Shown in pieces: positions 12,620-18,201 of a stretch of DNA of 18,201 nt. The stretch comes from Pseudomonadota bacterium (GTDB lineage: Bacteria > Pseudomonadota > Alphaproteobacteria > Acetobacterales > Acetobacteraceae), in contig JAJZFF010000024.1 in assembly GCA_021805485.1 (NCBI GenBank), positions 1 to 18,201 on the forward strand, in the 5' to 3' direction. Every line of letters begins with the position of its first letter. Position 1 is the first letter of the stretch. The notes under the pieces were generated by a model that saw nothing but the letters and a program-made list of their open reading frames with translations, was not told the DNA's origin and ran no database searches. A program made the position numbers and the translations under genes.

Positions 12620-14680
12620 ATGGCAATTGCCCGATCCGGCGCCGGCGAGGCGCAGACGCAGGTCGGCCGGTGGCGCGCCGGCGGCGCGCTGCTGCGCCTG
12701 AAGCTGATTGGCCGCATGCAGGCGTGCACGGAGCAGGGCCCGCTGACCCTGCCCCCGGTCCGCAAGACCCGTGCCGTGCTGGCGGTGCTCGCGCTGGCCG
12801 CCGGCCAGCCGGTGCTGCGCGAGCGGCTGGCGCAGCTGCTGTGGAGCCAGCGCGGGCGCGACCAGGCCCGCGCCTCCCTGCGCCAGTCGGTGCACGAGCT
12901 GCAGGAGGCGCTGCGCGTCCTGTCCGACGACCTGCTGCACGCCGACCGCTATCAGCTGCGCCTGGAACCCGAGCTCGTCTCGGTGGACCTGCACGACGTC
13001 GCCCGCGCGACGACGCTGGACCCCTCGCCGCTGGCGTTGCTGGAGCGGCCGCTGCTCGAGGACCTGACCGGCCTCGATCCGGCCTTCGACGCCTGGATCC
13101 AGGCGGAGCGCCGGCGCATCACCCAGGGCGCGACCGCGCTGGCCGAGGCGCTGCTGGCCGAGCAGCAGGGCGCCGCCGCGATCGTCGCGGCGGAGCGCGT
13201 GCTCGACGTCGAGCCGGGCCACGAATCGGCCTGGCGGGCGCTGATCGGCGCCCTCGCCGCGCGTGGCGATCGTGCCGGCGCCATCGCCGCGTTCGAACGC
13301 TGCAGCGCCGCGCTCGCCCAGGCGGCCGGACTGACCCCCTCCGCCGAGACGCTGGCGCTGCTCTCCCGCGTCCGCGCGCCATTCGGCGAGTCCGGATCGG
13401 GGCCGACGGTGACGGATGCGACGGCGGCGCCGCAGCCGACCGGCCCAGGCCCCGGCTCTGCCCCCCCAGGTGCAGCGTCGCGGCCGCGGCGGGTGCGGCT
13501 CGGGGTGATGCCGCTGCGCGCGCTCGATGCCAGCCAGGAGGAACCGATCGCCCTCGGGCTGGCGGAGGAGATCACCACGGCGCTGGCCCGCTTCCGCTGG
13601 CTGTTCCTGATCTCCAGCCTGTCGCTGCAGCACCTGGTCGGCACCCCGCCGCTCGCCGGCGAGGCCTGGCAGCGGCTCGATCTCGACTTTCTCATCGACG
13701 GGTCGGTGCAGCGGGGCAATGGGCGCGTCCGTGTCGCCGTCCGCCTGCTCGACATGCGCGGTGAAGGCGAGGTCATCTGGACCCAGCGCTTCGAGCGCGC
13801 CGACGACGACATCCTCACCCTGCAATCCGAAGTCGCCGGCGAGATCGTCGCCCAGGTCGATCCCGAATTGCTGCTCTACGAGGGCGCGCGAGCGGCGCCG
13901 GCGGGAACGCACGACGTCACCGCCTACGACCTGCTGCTGCGCGCCATCCCGGCGGTGTACCGGCTGGACGAAAGCGGCTTCCGCGCTGCCGGCGAGATGC
14001 TCGCCCAGGCGGTGGCGCGCGATCCGCAATTCGCCGCGGCGCACGCCTGGTGGGCCTATTGGCATGTGCTCTCGGTGGGCCAGCGCTGGGCGCGCGACGA
14101 GGATGCGATGGCGCGCGCCGGGGCGCTGGCCGAGCGCGCGGTGCGGCTCGATCCGTCCGACGCGCGCGCCTTGACCATCGCCGGCCATGTCGAGGCGTTC
14201 CTGCACCGGCGTCCGGACGAGGCGGTGCTGCTGCACGACCGCGCGCTGCAGCTGAACCCGAACCTGCCGCTGGCCTGGGCGCTCTCGGGCCTGGCGCTGG
14301 CCTATCGCGGCGAGCACGAGGAGGCGATCCGGCGCCTGCTCCAGGCCAAGCGGCTCTCGCCGTTCGATCCGCACGCCTTCTTCTTCGACATGGCGCTGAT
14401 GATGCCGCACCTGCTGCGCGGTGAATTCGACCTCGCCGTGCTGATCGGCCGGCGCGCCGCCCAGCTCAACCCCGGCTTCACCTCGACGCTGAAGGGCTAT
14501 CTCGCCGCCCTCGGCCATCTCGGTCGGCGCGAGGAGACGGAGCTGATCCGCGCCCGCCTGCTCGCGCTCGAGCCCGGCTTCACCGTCACCGAGGCCCTGG
14601 CGCGCTCGCCGCTGATGCGCGCCGAGGACCGCATCATCTACGCCGAGGGGCTGCGACGGGCGGGCCTGGCGGAGGCGTAG
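12620..14680 (+). CDS. SARP/BTAD-type transcriptional regulator with TolB-like domain and TPRs
   Basis: This is a 686-residue cytoplasmic regulator. Residues about 25-120 resemble an OmpR/SARP winged helix (RKTRAVLAVLALAAGQPVLRERLAQLLW, then ARASLRQSVHELQEAL). A bacterial transcriptional activation domain of TPR-like helices follows at about 121-250. A Pro/Gly-rich linker spans about 255-290. A TolB-N-like domain covers about 291-410 (RLGVMPLRALDASQEEP, EEITTALARFRWLFLISS, VRVAVRLLDMRGEGEVIWTQRFER), and TPRs run from about 435 to 655. This architecture resembles adenylate-cyclase-associated and CadC/HilA-like regulators but has no cyclase domain or membrane segment. The start at 12620 follows GGAGCCAGGA; a frame-open ATG at 12566 would overlap a possible promoter. 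It could regulate the genes upstream, but no cognate operator was identified. Confidence 0.85.
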   Translation: MAIARSGAGEAQTQVGRWRAGGALLRLKLIGRMQACTEQGPLTLPPVRKTRAVLAVLALAAGQPVLRERLAQLLWSQRGRDQARASLRQSVHELQEALRVLSDDLLHADRYQLRLEPELVSVDLHDVARATTLDPSPLALLERPLLEDLTGLDPAFDAWIQAERRRITQGATALAEALLAEQQGAAAIVAAERVLDVEPGHESAWRALIGALAARGDRAGAIAAFERCSAALAQAAGLTPSAETLALLSRVRAPFGESGSGPTVTDATAAPQPTGPGPGSAPPGAASRPRRVRLGVMPLRALDASQEEPIALGLAEEITTALARFRWLFLISSLSLQHLVGTPPLAGEAWQRLDLDFLIDGSVQRGNGRVRVAVRLLDMRGEGEVIWTQRFERADDDILTLQSEVAGEIVAQVDPELLLYEGARAAPAGTHDVTAYDLLLRAIPAVYRLDESGFRAAGEMLAQAVARDPQFAAAHAWWAYWHVLSVGQRWARDEDAMARAGALAERAVRLDPSDARALTIAGHVEAFLHRRPDEAVLLHDRALQLNPNLPLAWALSGLALAYRGEHEEAIRRLLQAKRLSPFDPHAFFFDMALMMPHLLRGEFDLAVLIGRRAAQLNPGFTSTLKGYLAALGHLGRREETELIRARLLALEPGFTVTEALARSPLMRAEDRIIYAEGLRRAGLAEA

Positions 14681-14686
14681 AGCAGG

Positions 14687-14727
14687 GCGGGGCCGCCAAG
14701 CTGGACGACCCCGCCGAACGGCCCCGC
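14687..14727. terminator. Likely bidirectional terminator between convergent genes
   Basis: GCGGGGCCG (14687-14695) and CGGCCCCGC (14719-14727) form a perfect nine-base stem with a 23-base loop. An alternative seven-base stem, GGCGGGG/CCCCGCC, overlaps it. It fills the 57-base gap between two converging genes. There is no strong T-tract on either side, so efficiency is uncertain. Confidence 0.5.
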
Positions 14728-14737
14728 TGGGTTGGGC

Positions 14738-15295
14738 TCAGCTCGGCATCAGCACGCGATCGATGACGTGGATGACGCCGTTCGCCTGGTTCACATCGGC
14801 GATCGAGATGTCGGCGACCTGGCCCTTGGCATCCTTGACGATGATGTTGGTCGGCCCGTTCATCATCAGGGTCAGCTCGCCGCCGGCCAGGGTCTTGAGA
14901 TGCGCGGTGCCGTTGCCGGCCAGGATCAGCCGGCGCAGGTCCGCCGTGCTGTAGGTGCCGGGTACGACGTGGTATTCCAGCACCGTCGCCAGCGTATTCT
15001 TGTTCTCCGGCTTGAGCAGCGTCGGCACGGTGCCGGCCGGCAGGTCCGCGAAGGCCTCGTTGGTCGGAGCGAAGACGGTGAACGGCCCGGCGCCGTTGAG
15101 CGCGTCGGCCAGCCCCGCCGCCTTCACCGCCGCGACCAGCGTGGTGTGATCGGCCGAGTTCACCGCATTGCCGACGATGGTCTTGCTCGGATACATCGCC
15201 TGGCCGCCGACCATCACCGTCGGCGGCATGCCGGCCAGCGCCGGCAGCGACATCAGCCCCAGCGCACTCGCCGCGATCAGAAGGGAACGCCTCAT
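14738..15295 (-). CDS. Secreted fasciclin (FAS1) domain protein
   Basis: This 185-residue exported protein has a single FAS1 domain. The signal peptide is MRRSLLIAASALGLMSLPALA, with likely cleavage after residue 21. The FAS1 domain runs from about 50 to 185. It shows the H1 box TVFAPTNEAF (73-82), the central YH pair (108-109) in LEYHVVPGTYS, and the H2 box NGVIHVIDRVLMP (172-184). FAS1 proteins are associated with adhesion or matrix contact in many bacteria; a specific partner is not evident. The ATG at 15295 has an excellent ribosome site (GGAGG eight bases upstream). A longer frame back to 15472 has no signal-like start and is rejected. It is transcribed divergently from the acyl-CoA dehydrogenase. 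Confidence 0.93.
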   Translation of the reverse strand: MRRSLLIAASALGLMSLPALAGMPPTVMVGGQAMYPSKTIVGNAVNSADHTTLVAAVKAAGLADALNGAGPFTVFAPTNEAFADLPAGTVPTLLKPENKNTLATVLEYHVVPGTYSTADLRRLILAGNGTAHLKTLAGGELTLMMNGPTNIIVKDAKGQVADISIADVNQANGVIHVIDRVLMPS

Positions 15296-15394
15296 AGCCT
15301 GCCTCCATTTGTGGTGCGGCCGATGGATGACCGCCACCTCCCTAACGCGGGCAGGACGGCGGCGGATGCAGCGGCGGGGCGATTTTTGCCGCCT

Positions 15395-15449
15395 TTGACC
15401 CGGTTCGATGCCGGCGCCATGCTGGCGCGGCCAATGGGCTGCGCATTGG
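15395..15449 (+). promoter_or_regulatory. Possible promoter and dyad operator before the acyl-CoA dehydrogenase
   Basis: TTGACC (15395-15400) stands 17 bases before CATGCT (15418-15423), a good -35 with a weak -10. Just downstream, CCAATG-N7-CATTGG (15431-15449) is a perfect six-base dyad ending 21 bases before the ATG at 15471, a typical place for a repressor site. No other structure is evident in the 175-base divergent gap. Confidence 0.3.
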
Positions 15450-15470
15450 GAGGGAAAGCGGGGTAACGCC

Positions 15471-16637
15471 ATGGATTTCGCACCGAGCGAGGAACAATCC
15501 GCGCTGCAGGAGGCGGTCGCGCGGATCTGCCGCCGTTTCGACGATGCGTATTGGCTGCAGAAGGACCGCGAGGGCGGCTTTCCCGCCGATTTTCATCAGG
15601 CCTTGGCCGCCGACGGCTGGCTCGGCATCGCCATGCCGACCGAATATGGCGGCGCCGGGCTCGGCATCACCGAGGCGGCGCTGATGATGGAGACCATCGC
15701 TCGCTCGGGCGCGGGCATGTCTGGCGCCTCGGCCGTGCACATGAATATTTTTGGCCTCAACCCGGTGGTGGTGTTCGGCAGCGAGGCGCAGAAGCGGCGC
15801 TTCCTGCCGCCGCTGATCGCCGGGCGGGAGCGCGCCTGCTTCGCCGTCACCGAGCCGAATACCGGCCTCGACACCACGCATCTGCGCACCCGCGCCGAAC
15901 GCCGCGGCGATCGCTACGTCATCAATGGCCAGAAGGTCTGGATCTCGACCGCCCAGGTGGCCGAAAAAATGCTGATCCTGGCCCGCACCACGCCGATCGA
16001 GCAGGTGCGCAAGCCGGCCGAGGGGCTGAGCCTGTTCTACACCAGCCTCGACCGCGCCCGGGTCGAGGTCCGCGAGATCGAGAAAATGGGCCGCAAGGCG
16101 GTCGATTCGAACCAGCTCTTCATCGATGGGCTGGAGGTGCCGGTCGAGGACCGGATCGGCGAGGAAGGGCGCGGCTTCCCGATGATCCTGCACGGGCTGA
16201 ACCCGGAGCGTATCCTGATCGCGGCCGAGGCGGTCGGCCTCGGTTTCGCCGCGCTCGACAGGGCGACGGCCTATGCCAAGGAGCGCGTCGTCTTCGGCCG
16301 GCCGATCGGGCAGAATCAGGCGATCCAGCACCCGCTGGCGGAAAATTGGTGCGAACTCTCGGCGGCGCGGCTGATGATGCTGAACGCCGCGTGGCACTAC
16401 GATGCCGGCAAGCCGGCCGGGCCGCTCGCCAACGCGGCGAAATACCTGGCCGCCGAGGCCGGCTTCAAGGCCTGCCAGAGCGCGGTGATGACGCATGGCG
16501 GCTTCGGCTACGCCAAGGAGTATCACGTCGAGCGCTATCTGCGTGAAATCATGATCCCCCGCCTCACCCCCGTCAGCCCGCAACTCGCGCTGTGCCACAT
16601 CGCCGAGAAGGTCCTCGGCCTGCCGAAATCCTATTGA
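15471..16637 (+). CDS. Acyl-CoA dehydrogenase
   Basis: This 388-residue FAD-dependent enzyme introduces an alpha,beta double bond into an acyl-CoA and passes electrons to ETF. Domains run in the usual order: N-terminal helices (1-118), beta-domain with CFAVTEPNTGLDT (123-135) and KVWIST (155-160) that cradle the flavin, and a C-terminal helical domain ending HGGFGYAKEYHVERYLRE. The Glu of the common C-terminal YEGT site is missing; the region reads IPRLTPVS (362-369). However, LNPERILIA places a Glu (E246) where isovaleryl-CoA and long-chain acyl-CoA dehydrogenases carry their catalytic base in helix G, so activity is plausible. The start at 15471 follows GGGAGGGAAAGCGGGG. The chain length of the substrate cannot be read. 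The neighbours do not form an obvious catabolic operon with it. Confidence 0.93.
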   Translation: MDFAPSEEQSALQEAVARICRRFDDAYWLQKDREGGFPADFHQALAADGWLGIAMPTEYGGAGLGITEAALMMETIARSGAGMSGASAVHMNIFGLNPVVVFGSEAQKRRFLPPLIAGRERACFAVTEPNTGLDTTHLRTRAERRGDRYVINGQKVWISTAQVAEKMLILARTTPIEQVRKPAEGLSLFYTSLDRARVEVREIEKMGRKAVDSNQLFIDGLEVPVEDRIGEEGRGFPMILHGLNPERILIAAEAVGLGFAALDRATAYAKERVVFGRPIGQNQAIQHPLAENWCELSAARLMMLNAAWHYDAGKPAGPLANAAKYLAAEAGFKACQSAVMTHGGFGYAKEYHVERYLREIMIPRLTPVSPQLALCHIAEKVLGLPKSY

Positions 16638-16643
16638 GCCCGC

Positions 16644-17834
16644 TCAGAACAGCGATAATTGCCGCGCCGCGGGGCCGCGCGCCGGCGCCGGCGGCGGCGC
16701 GAACCCGGTGCAATCCAGCTCCGAGCGCGTCTCACCCAACCCGAACTGGCGCACCGCGCGTGCGAAGCGGGCGGCGAGCAGGTCCGCGATCGGGCCACTG
16801 CCCTCCATGCGATGGCCGAAGCGCGGATCGTTCATCTGGCCGGCGCGGGTCTGGCGCACCAGGCTCAGCACATGCGCGGCGCGGTCGGGGAAATGCGCCG
16901 TCAGCCACGCCTCGAAGAGCTGCGCCACCTCGCCCGGCAGACGCAACAGCACATAGCCGGCCTGCCGCGCCCCGGCGCGCGCCGCCGCTTCGAGGATCTT
17001 CTCCATCTCGGCGTCGTTCAGCCCGGGGATCATCGGCGCCGCCATCACCCCGGCGGGCACGCCCGCCTGCGCCAGCGCCGCGATCGCCTGCAGCCGCCGC
17101 TCCGGGCTCGCCGCCCGCGGCTCCATGCGCCGGGCCAGGTCCGGATCGAGCGTGGTCACCGAGAGGCACACCCGCACCAGGCGGCGCTTCGCCATCGCCG
17201 CCAGGATATCGAGATCGCGCAGCACGCCGGCCGACTTGGTGACGATGGTGAGGGGATGATTGAAGCGATCCAGCACTTCGAGCACGGCGCGGGTCAGCTT
17301 CAGCGTCCGCTCGACCGGCTGATAGGGATCGGTATTGGTGCCGAGCGCCAAGGGCCGCGCCGTGTAGCCCGCCTTGCGCAGCTCGCGCTCGAGCAGGGCC
17401 GCGACGTCCGGCTTGAACTGCAGACGGGTCTCGAAATCGAGTCCGGGCGAGAGGCCGAGATAGGCATGGGTCGGGCGCGCATAGCAGTAGATGCAGCCAT
17501 GCTCGCAGCCGCGATAGGGATTGACCGAACGGTCGAAGCCGAGATCGGGGCTGGTGTTCCAGCTGATGACGCTGCGCGCGGTATCGCGGCTCAGCGTCGT
17601 CGGCACGCGCTCGGCCGGATCGTCCGCATCCCAGCCATCATCGAACGGGTCGCGCCAGGTCGGCTCGAAGCGCGGCGGCGGATTGGCCGTCGCGCCCCGC
17701 CCCTTGCGCGGGCGGGCCGGACGCGGCGTGACCGGCTCCGGCTCCGGCGCGCCCGCTGCCTCGAGCGCGGCCAGCGCCTCCGCGTCCGGCTCGGAGCGGG
17801 TCAGCCTCTTGCCTTCGGTGGCACCATCGGGCAT
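16644..17834 (-). CDS. SPL-like (PA0069-type) radical SAM protein
   Basis: This protein of about 396 residues belongs to the radical SAM group related to spore photoproduct lyase, often named PA0069 or Rv2578c family. The [4Fe-4S] cluster motif is C110-EHG-C114-IY-C117 within NPYRGCEHGCIYCYARPTH. Other family blocks are LGTNTDPYQPVERTLKLTR, PLTIVTKSAGVLRDLD, VCLSVTTLDPDLARRMEPR, PMIPGLNDAEMEKILEAA, and a C-terminal GPIADLLAARFARAVRQFGL. The N-terminal about 55 residues are Pro/Arg-rich and probably disordered. The biochemical role of this group is not established to my knowledge; a link to DNA repair has been suggested only from similarity to SplB. I chose the ATG at 17834, which has GGGGAAC upstream; frame-open ATGs at 17870 and 17924 would extend the protein through the proposed operators. 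It ends six bases after the acyl-CoA dehydrogenase stop, convergent with it. Confidence 0.88.
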   Translation of the reverse strand: MPDGATEGKRLTRSEPDAEALAALEAAGAPEPEPVTPRPARPRKGRGATANPPPRFEPTWRDPFDDGWDADDPAERVPTTLSRDTARSVISWNTSPDLGFDRSVNPYRGCEHGCIYCYARPTHAYLGLSPGLDFETRLQFKPDVAALLERELRKAGYTARPLALGTNTDPYQPVERTLKLTRAVLEVLDRFNHPLTIVTKSAGVLRDLDILAAMAKRRLVRVCLSVTTLDPDLARRMEPRAASPERRLQAIAALAQAGVPAGVMAAPMIPGLNDAEMEKILEAAARAGARQAGYVLLRLPGEVAQLFEAWLTAHFPDRAAHVLSLVRQTRAGQMNDPRFGHRMEGSGPIADLLAARFARAVRQFGLGETRSELDCTGFAPPPAPARGPAARQLSLF

Positions 17835-17840
17835 GGTTCT

Positions 17841-17855
17841 GTTCCCCGTTCGTTC
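17841..17855 (-). promoter_or_regulatory. LexA-like box 1 (GTTC-N7-GTTC)
   Basis: GTTCCCCGTTCGTTC on the + strand has two GTTC half sites seven bases apart, the spacing of the alphaproteobacterial SOS box. It lies 7-21 bases before the proposed ATG of the radical SAM gene and overlaps its ribosome site. GTTC also repeats at shorter spacing here, so it may be partly fortuitous. Confidence 0.35.
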
Positions 17856-17884
17856 GTCAACACTCTCGTGCATCCGGCGTGACG

Positions 17885-17905
17885 AGTCAAGAACGTAAAG
17901 TGAAC
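17885..17905 (-). promoter_or_regulatory. LexA-like box 2 abutting a -35 element of the radical SAM gene
   Basis: GAACGTAAAGTGAAC (17891-17905) fits GAAC-N7-GAAC, the alphaproteobacterial LexA site, with the usual A/T-rich centre. Read on the - strand it is followed at once by TTGACT (17890-17885), a good -35 hexamer about 50 bases before the ATG at 17834. The matching -10 is weak (GAGAGT at 17 spacing). LexA bound here would block RNA polymerase. Confidence 0.5.
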
Positions 17906-17947
17906 GAACATACTCCGCGCTCACACCGGAATGCGGGCCTGGCCGAC

Positions 17948-18201
17948 GTGGGCCACAGCGATCTGCGCCAGCTCGGGGTCGTCATCCCGGCCCTCGATGC
18001 CGCCAGCACGCTGCCCGCCACGCTGGCCGCGTTGGCAGCGGAGGCCAGGCTCGGCGAGATTCTCGTCGTCGATGGTGGCAGCGTGGACGCGACCGCCCCG
18101 CTCGCGGCGGCCGGCGGCGCGCGGGTGCTGCACGCGCCGCGCGGGCGAGGGAGCCAGATCGCCGCCGGCGTCGCCGCCGGCGCCGCACCGTGGCTGCTGC
18201 T
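17948..18201 (+). CDS. Family 2 glycosyltransferase, N-terminal part (cut by window end)
   Basis: The first 84 codons of a GT-A fold, family 2 glycosyltransferase are visible. LGVVIPALDAASTLPATLAAL is the first beta-strand and helix of the nucleotide-sugar fold. ILVVDGGSVDATAPLAAAGGARVL carries the VDGGS-x-D element typical of the TIGR04283-like subgroup. APRGRGSQIAAGVAAGAAPWLLL is the next helix and the lead into the DxD strand, which lies beyond the window. The start is uncertain: a GTG at 17948 gives a typical length before the first strand, while an in-frame GTG at 17900 would overlap LexA-like box 2. It diverges from the radical SAM gene. The sugar donor and acceptor are unknown. Confidence 0.8.
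   Translation, partial: MGHSDLRQLGVVIPALDAASTLPATLAALAAEARLGEILVVDGGSVDATAPLAAAGGARVLHAPRGRGSQIAAGVAAGAAPWLL

Noticed and set aside
12587..14518. Long - strand frame opposite the SARP-type regulator
   Set aside because: Same low-information composition, no domain, and the + strand gene has clear winged-helix, TolB-like and TPR segments.
15471..16637. Acyl-CoA dehydrogenase as an inactive paralogue because the YEGT Glu is absent
   Set aside because: E246 occupies the alternative catalytic position known in isovaleryl-CoA and long-chain dehydrogenases.

Overview
The window is a GC-rich bacterial chromosome segment, probably from an alphaproteobacterium and perhaps an Acetobacteraceae or Rhodospirillales relative. 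That placement is inferred from the high G+C content, the Caulobacter-type (cpa) order of the Tad pilus genes, an alphaproteobacterial style RodZ C-terminal domain, an HpnL-like membrane protein and GTTC-N7-GTTC type LexA-like boxes. I see no rRNA, tRNA, CRISPR array, insertion sequence or phage gene. Coding density is very high; no gap between genes exceeds 200 bases.

Region 1 (20-7730, + strand) is the larger part of a tad/cpa (Flp pilus) assembly operon: cpaC secretin, a very short cpaD-like lipoprotein, cpaE/tadZ, cpaF/tadA ATPase, tadB, tadC and a TPR lipoprotein in the tadD position. Most junctions are 1- or 4-base stop/start overlaps. The window opens just before cpaC, so cpaB, the prepilin and the prepilin peptidase, if present, lie outside it. 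The last gene is unusual: a TadD-like TPR lipoprotein is joined through a repeat-built Pro/Ala linker to a domain that looks like the periplasmic C-terminal domain of RodZ.

Region 2 (7829-12531, + strand) holds an alpha/beta hydrolase, a cytochrome P450, a PAPS-dependent type sulfotransferase and an HpnL/LPG-synthase-like polytopic membrane protein. They are paired by TTGA and GTGA overlaps. A reading consistent with the order is hydroxylation, sulfation and membrane movement of a lipid-like molecule, possibly a hopanoid or isoprenoid; this is inference.

Region 3 (12620-14680, +) is a SARP/BTAD-type regulator with a TolB-like domain and TPRs. It converges on a secreted fasciclin (FAS1) protein (15295-14738, -) with a GC-rich dyad between them. 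The fasciclin gene diverges from an acyl-CoA dehydrogenase (15471-16637, +).

Region 4 (16644 to the end) has a spore-photoproduct-lyase-like (PA0069-type) radical SAM protein on the - strand. It diverges from the beginning of a family 2 glycosyltransferase cut off by the window edge. The space between them carries two copies of a GTTC-N7-GTTC element resembling the alphaproteobacterial SOS box.

The most promising leads are the TadD-RodZ fusion, the P450/sulfotransferase/HpnL-like cassette, and possible SOS control of the SPL-like radical SAM gene.
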